Shown here: positions 12,801 through 26,127 of the stretch, in pieces
Numbering within the stretch: the first letter of the stretch is position 1
Layout of the letters: each line of letters begins with the position of its first letter
Assembly (NCBI RefSeq): GCF_008831285.2
Contig: NC_045146.1
Coordinates: 24,693,703 to 24,757,702 of the forward strand
Direction: 5' to 3'
Length of the DNA stretch: 64,000 nt
From: Nymphaea colorata
Taxonomy: Eukaryota > Streptophyta > Magnoliopsida > Nymphaeales > Nymphaeaceae
The notes under the pieces: model-generated
What the model was told of the DNA's origin: nothing
What the model saw: only the letters and a program-made list of their open reading frames with translations
Databases searched by the model: none
Made by a program: the position numbers and the translations under genes

Positions 12801-15800
12801 CCGTAGACCAATTAATCAAACAAATTACGCCAGAACACTGTGTTCCTGGAACCTCTGATTCAGGCGTTTCGGGAACAGCAATCAAACATGCTTGTTATGA
12901 TCCACTACCAATGCAGCTTGGTATAAGACCCTCACCAGAACAACCTGATGGAGCCAGGTCACTTTTTTAGTCTCATGGACCCAACTGGGTTTTAACAGGC
13001 CTGGGGTTTGGTCAATCCATAGTTTTCTCTTAATAGTCATTACCTTTTGGTGCTTAAATGTTGAATATTTCTAAAAATCCAGTTTATTGTGCTTGGTGTT
13101 GATGGCAGGCATTTGTCTTATCCTATTTGATAGTTTAGGTTGTCATATGATTTGAGGTAGATAAGGTTGGAAATCAATTTAGACGTAGGTTGTTGCCCAG
13201 TATTGGTGATTTTGCTTATAATAACCCCTCCTCCTATTCTTAATCTTCTATTTTTGTAATTTTATTTATGTTGTTGATTTCATTAAGCTTGCAAGTCTCC
13301 TGCAAATTGGGTGCTAACTCTTATGTTGTATGTGGTGGCAGGAGCTTGTGAAAAGATATTCTGAATTCATCAACTTCCCTATATACCTCTGGGCAAGCAA
13401 AGAAGTTGATGTAGAGGTTCCAGCTGATGAAGATGAGTCTGCTGATGAAGAGACAAGTATGCTTCTGTTTGCACATCTTGCAGCATGCCTTCTTGCTTCT
13501 GTTATTTCTTTCTGGTTTCTGTATTGTTTGCTTTTGTTGCCTGATCCTTTTCCAACATTACAGCTGAAAGCAGCAGCTCTGAGGAGGAAGAAGTTGAAGA
13601 TGAAGATGCTGAAAAGAAGCCAAAGACGAAAACAGTGAAGGAAACTACTTATGAATGGGAGCGTTTGAATGATGTCAAAGCTATATGGTTACGTAGTCCA
13701 AAGGAGGTGTCTGAAGAAGAATACACGAAATTTTATCAGTCAATTGCAAAGGTTAGCCAGTCAATGTCTTTCTTATCAAATAACTTTGTTAAAATTTTCC
13801 TCTAAACCATGTCTTAAAATTTCTTTTTGTTTTGATTATGTTTTCCTTTTTCTGCCAGGACTTTAGCGATGAGAAGCCACTATCGTGGAGCCACTTTACA
13901 GCTGAAGGAGATGTGGAGTTCAAGGCTGTTTTATTTGTGCCTCCTAAGGCTCCTCATGACCTGTATGAGAGCTACTATAACAACAAGTCAAACTTAAAGC
14001 TCTATGTCCGGCGTGTATTCATCTCTGATGAATTTGATGAACTTCTGCCAAAATACCTTAACTTCTTGAAGGTAATTGTGTGCCGTATTTCATTTGTTGA
14101 CTGCTAAGACTTTGAATAACCAAGTCAGAGATAGACATGCCTTCCATTGGATTTTATCGAACAGGGACATTTTTGTGGTTCATACTAGCACTTATAATGG
14201 TGCTCAGCATTCTAAATCCGATATACCTTAAGTGCTCAGTGTTAAATATCCTACATGCCCGTCAAGGCTTTCATATTTATGTTTACTATGTATCTTGCTT
14301 GAATGCAGTTAAATGTCATGACATCAGGATATGAATTCTTGTATATTTGCATTTCACAGGGCCTTGTTGACTCCGACACTTTGCCACTCAACGTTTCACG
14401 TGAAATGCTCCAACAACACAGCAGTTTGAAAACTATCAAGAAGAAACTCATCCGCAAGGCTCTTGACATGATCCGTCGGATTGCTGATGAGGATCCTGAT
14501 GAATCAAATGAAAAGGAGGAAACAGGTTAGATCCTTTGACAATGGTGCTGCAGCTCAGTCAACATTCTTTTGTACTGTTTTCTGTAGCATGTGTATCTGA
14601 GATTGGATTATTTCATTCCTTCAGATGCTGCAGCGGACTCTGAGAACAATGATAAAAAGGGCCAGTATGCAAAATTCTGGAAGGAGTTTGGCAAATCTAT
14701 CAAACTTGGCATTATTGAGGATGCATCTAACAGGAACCGACTTGCAAAACTTCTCAGATTTGAAAGGTGACTGATATAATTCTTGCGTTTCTAGCACTGA
14801 ACATTGAATATCAGTGATTTGAAATACAAATTATTGATATACCGTCACCTCTCCTGGTTACAGTACAAAGTCTGAAGGCAAGCTTGCTTCGCTAGATCAG
14901 TACATATCAAGAATGAAGCCTGGACAGAAGGATATATTCTATCTAACAGGCTCTAGCAAGGAGCAGCTAGAGAAATCACCATTCCTCGAGAGGTTAACAA
15001 AGAAGGGCTACGAGGTAAAGCTGGAAATTGAAAGTGCCTTAGTATGGTTAAGTAAAACATTGTGGTTTGCAGTGGCTTTTTTGGAACAACAAACAGATCT
15101 TGCTTTCCCTTTTAAATTTTATGTCAAAAGCAGCTTTTTGGATAGTGAAACCTACATCTGTCTGCCATAGACCCATCAGGTCTCATATTATTAAGTTTGT
15201 ACTTATCTGTTCAATTTATTTGTAGGTCATCTACTTCACGGATCCAGTGGATGAGTATCTTATGCAATACTTGATGGACTATGAAGATAAGAAGTTCCAA
15301 AATGTGTCCAAGGAGGGTCTGAAACTAGGAAAAGAATCAAAGGACAAGGATCTCAAAGAATCCTTCAAAGAATTGACTAAGTGGTGGAAAGACGCTCTTT
15401 CAAGCGAAGGTGTCGACAGTGTAAAAGTTAGCAACCGATTGGACCAGACCCCTTGTGTGGTGGTTACATCCAAGTATGGATGGAGTGCCAACATGGAGAA
15501 GATCATGCAATCACAAACCCTTTCAGATTCTAGCAGGCAGGCATATATGCGTGGCAAGCGAGTACTTGAGATCAACCCCAGGCATCCTATTGTCAAGGAA
15601 CTGAGGGAGAGAATTGCCAACGATCCCCAGGTACGGTTCTAGCCTTAATATTAGTTTTGAGGGTACAGGTGTCTTTGACCAGTGCTGTCAGTATATGTAT
15701 CGTTGCATTATTGGGTTTTGCTGATGGATACAGCTTGCTGGTTGATACATTTCCTTCTATCATGTTATTTCCTTTTTTTGCTTAAAAAAATTAATTAGTA

Positions 15801-16698
15801 AATGATTTAAAGTATTAATAAAGTAAAAAATGGTTATATTTTCATCTCCCAGCCAATAGATGCTGTATCAACTGATACGGCCGGCCAGTATTGGCTGCAC
15901 TGATCTGGGTAGTTTTGTCGAAGATCAGTAAATGAAATATTGTTCTTCCCATAAGTCATCAAGTCAAGACAAAAGAAGATAATGACTAACCTGGTTGCTC
16001 TCGTGAAGGATAAGCGTCACCCCGAATTGCTGCTGATTGTGCTTCTGCCAGTTCGTACCAGTCAACCTCCTTAGAGCTTCTTTTGTCCAAGGGATCAGCT
16101 TGTAGTTCCATGAATATGCTTCAAAGATTGGTCATGGACCTGCCCCAATTTTTTAGGCATATTCATATAACAGTTTTTTATTGCCAAACAGTTCCTTAGG
16201 AGGATGTTTGGCAACAATAAGACACTGTTACTATCCAATGAATCTACCCCCAAAAAATGTGGCATTACAAAACAGTATGTTATAGGGTATAAATCTGCCC
16301 CATTTTTTGAGGCAGATGTATAGGATTGGAACAATGTGTTACGGTTGCTATCTACCCTTTGAGATACTGGATTGTCTTTTCATTGCTCAATATTTTTCTA
16401 CTACCGTGGTTTTGTCTTATGCACTACAAATTTGGAATTGTAGGACGAGAGTGTGAAGCAGACGGCAAAGCTCATGTACCAGACTGCCTTGATGGAGAGT
16501 GGTTTCATGCTGAGTGACCCGAAGGATTTTGCCTCCAGAATCTATGACTCTGTGAAACGGAGTCTCAATGTCAATCCCGAGGCGACTGTAGAAGAGGACA
16601 ACGATGTGGAGGAAGAGGCAGAAGCTGATGTCAAAGAGGAAAAATCAAAGACTGATGGAGATGATATGGAGCCAGAAGACCTCAAAGATGAGTTGTAG
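9892..16698 (+). CDS. HSP90-7: Endoplasmin / GRP94, ER-lumenal Hsp90 (Arabidopsis HSP90-7/SHEPHERD orthologue)
   Basis: ATP-dependent chaperone of the ER lumen. In Arabidopsis this family is needed for CLAVATA signalling and for folding of secreted and surface proteins. Fifteen exons: 9892-9955, 10170-10296, 10623-10776, 10872-10952, 11175-11286, 11379-11505, 11602-11740, 13342-13456, 13564-13751, 13859-14071, 14360-14525, 14625-14766, 14864-15014, 15226-15630 and 16444-16698. Every junction is GT-AG and in frame, giving 812 residues (Arabidopsis has about 823). Residues 1-21 are a signal peptide. The ATPase domain shows [27 protein letters not shown] and GQFGVGFYS. An acidic linker rich in Glu/Asp/Ser lies around residues 295-325. 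The middle and C-terminal domains include [23 protein letters not shown] and [14 protein letters not shown]. The protein ends in KDEL, not the cytosolic MEEVD, which fixes its location in the ER. The promoter carries an ERSE-like element. Intron 7 (11741-13341) is unusually long and contains repeat-like sequence. Confidence 0.97.
12400..13020. repeat. SINE-like or other repeat tract inside GRP94 intron 7
   Basis: This part of the 1.6-kb intron has two stretches resembling the tRNA B-box (GAGTTCAAACCC near 12521 and GGGTTCAAAGGG near 12693), with GC content and texture unlike the T-rich intron around it. tRNA-derived SINEs carry such boxes. No poly(A) end or target-site duplication was identified, so the call is tentative. 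Confidence 0.25.
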
Positions 16699-18028
16699 CT
16701 TGTTAGTAGATTAGCTGTTTCTCCTCGGTAATTTTGATAGCCCATAGATTTGTTGAACCATCCAAGTCTCGAGTAGGCGAGTATTAACCCAACTGTACGA
16801 GTGCCATTGGGCAGCCAAGAATTTTTATGGTGGTTTGAAAGATTTACACCAAGTAAAATTTCTGCTGTTGGACATCGGTGATTTACCTTGTTTCCTGCCG
16901 TAAGGATCTCTGTTAGATGCTAAACAGCCCAGCAGTGGCTTTACTGCCATAAGGATATCTGTTCAGTTGCTAAACCCAGTAGCGCTGAATTTCTTTTTCC
17001 AATTGCATCTGCCATTTACTGATAGGTTGACCTCTAAACTATACTGTAAAAACTAGGAACTTTCTTACAATGGCAGCATTGACGGCTGTTATGGCTTTTT
17101 CTTTTTCTCTTGGAAATAGTCTTGCATTTCCGATACCATGACGGTCACAAACGCATCCCATTTTGGTGGTTAGTGACTATGATCAGCTGTTTTCCCAAAA
17201 ATATTAGATTCTAAGGTTTAGCTTGTTAATAATTTTTCCTTACAAAAGCGATTCTCAAGAGTTCCTCAGATTACAAGGTTATTTAAAACCAACTTTGCTT
17301 TCCACTTTTCCTCCACTAGTGGGGAGACGATTTTAAGTAACATAGATGCAATGGCACAACAATGTCTACGATTCTGACTAAGCGAGTAGCTCATCTTTCT
17401 TGGAAGGCCCGATCAAATATTCATCTTGGTCTGTGTAGTCTTGCGTAAAGGACAAAAGCTGGTTGTGGATGTCTCAGTCATGTTGGACCTTTCCTCAGCA
17501 AGTGGAACTACGCGACCTAAATTCCTCCTCTTTCGTCCTCCATACAAAAGAGGATGTTCGAAACTAGGACCAATGCATTGTTCTTGGTGAAGGAAAATCA
17601 CTTTTACAAAGTATCAGCATATGTACAGACGAACAAAAACATCAAGAAATGGCACACTGTGCAAACGGATTCTTTCTTTATACGATAACGACGCCAAAAT
17701 CATGTTTGAAGTTTGCATGAAAATAAGTTTCCTCGAACTACTTTGGATTCTAAAGACGAAGTTTCTAAGACGGAAATTTTATGGTATTTTGTGAGTTTGC
17801 TCACCCAAGCCGGCAGTTCATGTTCTGGCCAATATGGCTCAGCGTACTTAAACAAGAATTACTGCGGTTCATCGATAAGTTCGCTCTGTGCCTTTATACG
17901 TTTTCCTCAATTAAACCAAAACTTCCAAAAAAAGTGGTGTGTCGTGTATCCTTGTGAAGCAGAAACGGACACATTAGCACCTTCGTTTACCACCCGAGAG
18001 AGAGAGAGGGAGAGAGGGAGCGAGCAAA
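16699..18028. other. Intergenic region between GRP94 and CaM KMT genes
   Basis: Holds the GRP94 3' untranslated region and the upstream region of the methyltransferase. No other gene is recognised. A short - strand frame at 17413-17601 has no family resemblance. A (GA)n-rich leader (17996-18022) lies just before the methyltransferase ATG. Confidence 0.5.
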
Positions 18029-21000
18029 ATGGAAAAGTCGTCTCCCGCCTCGGCTGCGTCTCTGAGGTGGGCAATCCTTCGTCGTGCTCTCCGTCCATCA
18101 TCATCGTCGCCACAGTCATCTTCATGTGGTACGGTTCCATTTTCATCTTCAGATTTTTCTTCTTAACAAAAAAAAAAAAAATTGCTACTGTTGGAGTCAA
18201 CCTCCGTCACATTCACGGGCGATCATGGGCTGGTGTTTTTACGCAGGCGACCCATTGCAGACGGAAATCGAGCGTGTCTCCAGAAAAGCAACTCGCGGCT
18301 TTAACTTAGTTCCATGGGAATTCTCAAGTTGGGTGGAAGAACGCATTTTGTTGACTAAGAGAAAGGATGTATGTGGTAACAGAGATGCGGTTATATGCTA
18401 CAGACTGCCCATTGGTAGAACTCCCACGCTTTCTCTGATGTGAGTTCTCTTCTTCCTTGTTTTGATATTTCTGGAACTACACTTGCGCGTTTTCTTCTGT
18501 TTTTGGTTGTGCAATTATGACGCTACCCCATAAGGTGTTTAGAATAAAAGTCTCTTGCTTTCCGATAAATTCAATCATGTTTTCCTGATCCACTTGGTTA
18601 TCTTTCCTACAAGAAGGTATAGCTTATGCCTCGATCTTCATTTCCCACCTACTGTACATCATCTACTCAACCATGCTTCTTAGGTGTTGGTGGGAGTGGA
18701 ATCAGATGTAATTTACGCGTTTTAAGGCAGAATGGCTGTGAAATCAGGCCAAGACCGAGCGGCTGAGCCGATGGCGAAACAAGTGGTTCAGTTCAATCAG
18801 CACATTTGGCGAGCCTACTGTCCCATACGCAAAAGTATTTAGAACTGCAGCATGTTCATCTGTGCCAGGACGCATATTCGCCACGGGAAAATACTGATTC
18901 TAATTGACCTTATTTGTGGATAGCTTTTTCCTTGTTAGTACAAATTAGGTGCGAACATACAGTTCTGCATCTTCAGGAGCTGGTGATATGAAAGTAGAAA
19001 TCATGAAAATCTTGTGACTGCGGTTACCAGCTTCTGCCTTTTGTGCTTGAAAAAGTTTTGGAAGACCGATTACAAGGAAAGCCTTGAGGTTCCATTTTAA
19101 TAAGTAAGACAGTAGCAATGTGTGCTCCTATGAATGTGTTTAGATGGGTCACTTGAGATCCAGTAATTTTTGCTTCAGAACATTGGACAATGCGAAATGA
19201 GAAAGATGCATGTCTGTGCCGTTATCGGGCACGCTAACAAGTTAGGTGTTTGGTTGCAGCCAAAGAGTAGGCTGTCACATGGAACTCCAGGATTTTGAGA
19301 TCTCTAATGCCCACAACATTGACAGCACTGGACTTGTTTGTGAGTTTTAACCCTTTTTTCCATCTTTTCACCTTAGTCATTTTTTATTATGAAAATATTT
19401 ATTTTGATGATCCCGATAGTTGAAAGCTTCTTCCCTTTATGCTACTACAGAACTGATGATTGATGAGGGTATGTTCCTTCTATATTAAGTCCCGCTCCTT
19501 GGTTCAGTTGGCTGTTCTGTGCATACAGCTGAGAAATGATATTTTTGAACATGGTAATAATGGATCAAAATTCATATCTGTGTCAGCTTTCAAACGATCA
19601 GAAAAAATTTTCTTTTGAAATGCTTGGATCAAATAAAACATGCTGGAAACTTTTAGTCATTTTAACATCATTGATTCATTTTACTATCATTAATGTTCTG
19701 CACCATTGTTATTTATTCATATGCTCAAACCAGTATGGATAGGCTTCAGTTGAATGAGTAGACTCATCTAAATACCCACTAGTGCACCGTATGCCTCACA
19801 ATTTGATGCACCTTCTTACAGAAACAAATGATTCAGGTACCCTAGTTTTGCTTAGCTCGCTTTATGTCACTATTTAGACAGATTACTTTCTGCAATTTCA
19901 AACCTTAGGCATCATTTGCTTGTCCAGAATTAAGATCATTCTCTGACAGCATGACAGCCGTGACACAGTGAGTCTGAACATTATCTTAAAGAACGTAGTT
20001 TTTTACCCTCTTTATTCGTTTCTGCAAATGCAAGGAGTCAGGAGTGTATGATGGGTACGATCTTGCATCAAGTTTATCTTCATCAATTGAAATACAATTT
20101 GATTCCTTCGTTGGTAATTCCAGGTCTCTGGCCATCAGAGGATGTCCTCACATATTATTGTTTAACTCATGCCAACATTTTCAGGTGTGTTTATGGTTAT
20201 GTGGTTGCTATTTGGTCTGGTTGATACAGTTTCCTTTTCCTTCCATTGTTATTAATTATTATTATTATTATTCAATAATCATTTTACTATTTTATTTAAT
20301 ATTCAACTTAGTTTAATTTAAAAAATTATGCAGCTCTAAAAAAGTTCTGGAACTTGGATCAGGATATGGATTAGCAGGATTAGCAGTTGCAGCAAGCACT
20401 GATGCACATGAAGTTACTATATCTGATGGAAATCCCCACGTTGTTGACTGTATCCTTGTAATTGATTGTAGTGGAAGTGCATCAAATATTCATTTTGTAG
20501 GACACCGAATCAGTGGTTGAATAGTGAGATTACTTGATTGAACAGATTTGGTGATTAACCCACCACCACATGATCCGCTTATGTGACTGACACTTGTCAA
20601 GCGCAAATCTAACCAGTAATTTGGTTTTCTAATCATATCTACCTTCGTATCTAGAAAAGTTTCGTGAGAGTAAATATCTTTCTCCTTTCAGTGCTTGCAC
20701 TACTCCATGTTGCGTTTCAGCAGTGGTGGACCCAATTATTTGTTCTGATTTATAGTTTGTTAGTCACTCTACAACGTTCTCATTATTGTTGCATATTCAG
20801 GTGTGGACTTTTCTTTGAGAAAGTTGGTGTTTAATAACTTGGGGTTCATGAATCTTATATCCTATCCCTTGAAATGTGAGGCACTGTTTTTTTTCTTGGT
20901 TCTTGACTTGTAAGACTAATTCTAGGACCTTGTCACGGATATCATGAATTTCAAAAATCTCGTGATATTTATGAGGAAAACAAGTAAAACAAAAAATTGG

Positions 21001-22980
21001 GAAAATCTTGGCAAAAATGAATATCTCATGATTTTTCACGATTTTTGGATGATTTTTTTTTCACTTTTTATTAGTTTCTCATTTATTCTATTTTTTCTAA
21101 TTTTTAAGTGTTTTTCTTTTTTAAAAAAAAAATTGCTGAGATTTTTCCTGATTCTTTTATGAGAAAAACCTTGCCGATATTTTCCGGAGAACAATGTTTG
21201 TGACAATGCTATAGGATAAGTAGGCTAAACCTTTACATCAATTTCTCTCTCTCTCTCTCATGTGTGAATTGGATTATTTTGATTATCTGATCAGATACAA
21301 CGGTCCAAACATGGTTAATATTATATTTCCGTTATCCTTAGCCCTTCGCATGCAGACATCCACTGTAGTGTACGTGCCAATTCAGATAACTTTGGTGATA
21401 CTATAGTAAAGCCGTTAACATTGCACTGGGGACAGGAACAAGCAACAGATATGTCCAGCCACTTTGATATCATTATTGCTAGTGACTGGTACTTTTTTAT
21501 CTTGTAGGAGTTCTGTTGTATGAAATGATTGAATTATTCACAGCCATACACAAATCAAGGGAGAAGACTTGTCTGATCGCAGTTTTGGTGAATAATATTG
21601 TCAATGCCGCCAGTGATCTATGGGCATGCGGGCATACATGTACACTGTTCTTTTGAACGCATGTTTGTGCATCTGTGCATGTTGCATATGTGAAAGATGC
21701 CTTCCTTTTCCATTTCCCGAATTAGTTTTGTCAAGGCTTTTAGTGGTTCTACTTGCAGCATGTATCTGTGTGTCTTCTTGTGATGCATGCATCCCAGTTC
21801 TTCGGCAAGTATCATTTTCTTGTTTTTTCCAGAATTGATCTGTAAGAGGCTTCATTTTTATAATTTCTTGCTGTTCCTTCTTCGCATAAACCAGAGGAAG
21901 GCAGAAGAGCATATTGAAAAACAATTTTCTTGTCAAAGAACAAAGTTGGTTTTTTTGATATAAATGGTGGTACATGTTTAATGAAATTCAGGATACTGAG
22001 CTAGATAGTGCCATTTATCTAAAACCATCTGAATTCACAGAATAGGCTGAAAGCCTGAAACTCAGATATTGAGGTTGAGAGAGAGTTCTACCGGCAGGTA
22101 TTTCAGCTTCCCCTGATTCATATTTTGCTGACGCTCTTTTATACACTTTGGTGGATATTTGAGCTACACCTCCATTTGTCTTTCTCAAATTTTCTCCATG
22201 TGTGACATCTGATATAGGGCAGTGATACATACACATTATCCCAATGTTGTATCAAAATACCTTGGTTGGAAATACTGTAACTGCCCGACCCAAAACTTAT
22301 CCAAGCGTTTGGTCTGGTAGATTTCAAACTGCACTCTGGCTTCTTCTGTCCATGCTGTGAAAGGCCTAAGAATCTAAGATCCTACTGGTGGTATAGGACC
22401 AACGGTTGTAAACTCCTCAACGATTTTCTATGTCATCAATATAAAGCCTGAAGCTCTTTGTAGTCATCTCATATCCATCACCAAGTTGCTTGCTCAAAAC
22501 TGTCTCTGCAGTCACGTCTCTAGCTATCCATGTAGGTAGTGACATTTGATGGGTAAACATTGCTCTCCAGATACCTTAAGAAAAACATACTCTTGTTTTT
22601 GGTACCATATACATTGGTTATTTCATGCATCCATGACACTGTTTCTACCCCTGCTATTTAACTTATTTCTTCTACTTTCATTATTTGTTGTCTCCAGCAC
22701 CTTCTTCAGGCAATTCCATGCTGATCTCGCCTACACTATTAGATGTTTGTTAAAAGATTCAGAGGACTCTCAGGCAATCTTCTTCAGCCCCAGAAGAGGC
22801 AATACATTGGACATGTTTCTGGAGCAAGTTAGGAAATTAGGATTAAAAGTTCATGTGGTGGAGAAATATGACAGCAAAGTCCTTGGTCTTCATCAAGAGT
22901 TCATAAATGGGGACAATTCCTCATGGCCCAACTATGTTGCAGATCATTGTTACCCACTGATGATAAAGATAACCTTCTAA
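18029..22980 (+). CDS. CaMKMT: Calmodulin-lysine N-methyltransferase (CaM KMT)
   Basis: S-adenosylmethionine-dependent enzyme of the class I fold that trimethylates calmodulin (Lys115 in the known family members). Seven exons: 18029-18128, 18247-18439, 19260-19339, 20124-20184, 20334-20449, 21356-21488 and 22698-22980, all in frame, giving 321 residues, close to other plant homologues. Visible motifs are ISRKA-like RVSRKATRGFNL near residue 45, CLWPSEDVLTYYCL around 125, the SAM-binding VLELGSGYGLAG at about 149-160, the acidic VTISDGNPHVVDY, the FDIIIASDCTFFRQFH block characteristic of the family, FFSPRRG, and the C-terminal CYPLMIKI. The Tyr codon at the exon 5/6 junction forms only if the acceptor at 21354-21355 is used, which also restores the expected spacing to the next motif. 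Introns 3, 5 and 6 are each about 0.8-1.2 kb. The start is the first ATG after a GA-rich leader. No signal peptide is seen, consistent with a cytosolic or nuclear enzyme. Confidence 0.93.
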
Positions 22981-25176
22981 GTTATCTTTATTCGGGTCTG
23001 AAGCAGCTGGAAAAAGCGATACAATTTGACATGTAAAATTAGTTCATTCAAGTATTTATTTCTTGAGCCCAGGCTCTGCTCTCAGGCGTTCAAAATATTT
23101 CCTCGGAACATGTAATTAGCATTGAACAGTGTAACATTATAGAATCCGTGTGGATGCTGTTAATTGTGCATTATGAACTAAAGCTGCTTGTAACTGGTGG
23201 TACAAGTCCTTGATGTGTTCATTCCCAATATTCATTTGATTTAGTGTGAAAACGTTGATGTAACCGCATCAGTGAGTTTATTGTGCCCGAGGACCCTGAA
23301 AATATTGCCAGAATACGCTGTTATCCCATTGGCCTAACAAACATAAGAACACCGGCATGTGTGTATGCGTGCCCACGTTGGCATGGATCCCTGCTTTGAG
23401 GGGGTTAACAGTGGGGCAAGGTAGAAAGTGCAGCAATATTAATTAATCGGGGCCATTACATTCTGCGGGAGATTGTTGCATCCGTAGGACAACGCTGTAA
23501 ATGGATTTGTTTGGTAATGGAGGCTGTCTGCCATGTTCACTAGATTAAGCCTAGCTAATCTCGTTTGCATTTGGGAGGTGAGATATGGCTGTCCAAGATA
23601 CGGAGATTCACCTTTCTCCTATTCAGATGCGTTGGGGTTGATGGTGGTCCTGAGCGCTTTGCAGAAAGTGAACGCCATTGTCCATTCTACTCATTAATAT
23701 ATAAAAAAAATGCCAAGAGACTGTGCATGTACGTGTGTCCTTGTGACATATGTGTGTGTGTGTGAGAGAGAGAGAAAGAGAGTGAGTTCACTGGATTGGG
23801 CCTTCTTGCGAACCAGGAGAATTTGTTTCCAAATTCCAAACGTTGAACACTTGTGTAGCTGTGAAAGGTAAATGGCTTACGTATTCTTAACAAGGAAGGT
23901 GAATAGATGATATCTAGGGTAGACCCATCTTTGATTTTAGCGGCCCCAACAGAGCTCAAGCCTGGGTTTACTTCGAGTAAATTACTGAAGAAAAAGCAGG
24001 CAAATGTATATACAACCTCTCATCTTGCAGATTGCAGAGGAAAAAGGAAACTGCAGCACCAAAGTAGCCATGGAAAAGAACATGAACATGGGAAGAACAT
24101 GAACATGGGCCTAGCTAGATAAACCAACAAACTCATGCAATCTCTCCCTCTCTCAATCATACAGAAGAGGGAACAAAATCGACATGTAGACAACATACCT
24201 TTACACCACATACAACAAGAAAAAAATCACGAGCATTTTTCTGTACGTCCAACCAAAACCAGAAACCAGAATTCTACATCCACATAAAAATCAGATCTCT
24301 TTGCGTATCTCAGGGCGACCATGGTGGTTTATTAGTTCAGATTGATACCAATCTCCAATAGCAAGAAATCTAGCATTTGAAGATTTAGCTTATTTACTAT
24401 GTTTGTTGTGAAAGTCGAATCATACATGATGCTTTTTGGCTACCTAGGAATCACTTCACTGTCGAGTATTACTGAACTTTTGATGTCAAGAAGATTAAAT
24501 CACATGCCGCAATAAAGACTCCTATACGCTAGCAGTCGATACCGTACCGGATGCTTTCTTCAGTTCTTGTGATTCTAGTATTTTGTAAATGAGCCCCAGG
24601 CTGCAAGCTTTCAAACCATTATATGGCGTAACGTTACATGTGCATGTCATCAAACTCTGACATGCTTAAGAAAAAGCACAAACCAAGATTTGATTTGTAA
24701 TAAATGTTCGATGTTCAGGACATCGATGATGTCAAGTTGAGTCAAATTAATTAACAACTTGTATCTATGATGTCAGATTCAACTAGACCACGTAGATAAT
24801 GGTCCTCAATTATGAAGATCAGATTCATATGTTTAGTTATTTGAGAAAGCTACATATTCCCAATTATTAACTTAATTGCCGTCGTTCATTTACTACACGT
24901 AAAATAACATATATCATCATATATACACGAGTTCACTGCAGTGCCGCTTTTTTGTTTCTGCCATTTTCATGAAAACTAACATGGGTGTTCACATGTCCAA
25001 TCTTAAGAACTGCCTCAAAAAGTTTTTACTTGTGCATAGTTAAATTTTTTACAAGGACCTTATAGTGCAAGCCTTTTGCTGCCTCCTGGTTTGGTTCCTG
25101 TTTTTCCAAATATAAGATGATATTAATAGGACTAGTCATAATGATACTGCATATGGCCGCTAAAAGTTACCATTGT

Positions 25177-25209
<33 letters not shown>

Positions 25210-25670
25210 AACCTCTTTATTGCTGTAGCAAGTGATGTATCGTACAAAGGCTGCAAGTGGACATTACATCAAGTACCAACCGAGCAACCGAACCTCTACA
25301 ATGGAAAAGTTCGATTCTCAGTAAGAGACACATTTGCTTTCCGTAGACCTCATCTATGCACCCTTTTATCTTTACTTGGCATTACTGTTAAATAATTACA
25401 TTTACCGAGACCCCTTCCCTTTTCGTGCTAATACAACAAGACATGGGCTCCTCGACTACTGCCATCTGCATCATTCATGGTAGGCCACTCCAGCCAGCCT
25501 TTTCAAGCTGTGAGGCAGCTTCATGGTGCGCTGCCAAGTCATTTTCACACATTACCAGCAGAGAGAGAGGAGGTGTCGGCCTGAGCCATCTTAATAGAAA
25601 ATTCATCATCTGTTCATCTTCTTCTTCTTGATTCAAAAAGAAGAGAAATGAAATGCGCCTCGCCTCTCCT
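22981..25670. other. Intergenic region between CaM KMT and the first thaumatin-like gene
   Basis: The two genes converge here, so both 3' untranslated regions lie inside. No further gene is recognised. It holds a (TG)n(AG)n tract at about 23750-23782, an (AT)n tract at 25179-25207, and otherwise unremarkable AT-rich DNA. Confidence 0.5.
25179..25207. repeat. (AT)n microsatellite
   Basis: About 29 bases of AT dinucleotides, read directly. Confidence 0.95.
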
Positions 25671-26037
25671 CTACAAACGCAGCATGTTGGCGTTCATGGC
25701 AATAATTGAAGCGATGACGATTGAGACGGAGCAACCGAATGAAACGACTCGGGATGACGAAGCGTCGGCAGTGGCCAGGGTTGCCAGCCAGCCCTCCTCA
25801 CTTAGAACCACGCCTGTTGCTGTCCTCGGCGTCGATGAATCCCTTGACGCTTTTTGACTGCAATTCAAGAACAACAAAAAAGAAATTAGTTTTACTGAAT
25901 TCACATGATCTAACCGAGTGTGGTAACCAGAAAACAGATGAACTATTGATTGCCTGAATTCACATGATCAAACCGAGTGTGGTAATCATGGTGAATTTTT
26001 TTTGAGAAGGGAATCGAGAAAGAACCCCATGCATTAC

Positions 26038-26127
<90 letters not shown>

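Noticed and set aside
21292-21316. An alternative CaM KMT exon starting at ATACAACGG after CAG at 21293-21295
   Set aside because: It gives Tyr-Thr-Thr in the required phase rather than the family's Tyr-Ile. Using the acceptor at 21354-21355 restores TAC-ATC and the correct spacing to the next motif.
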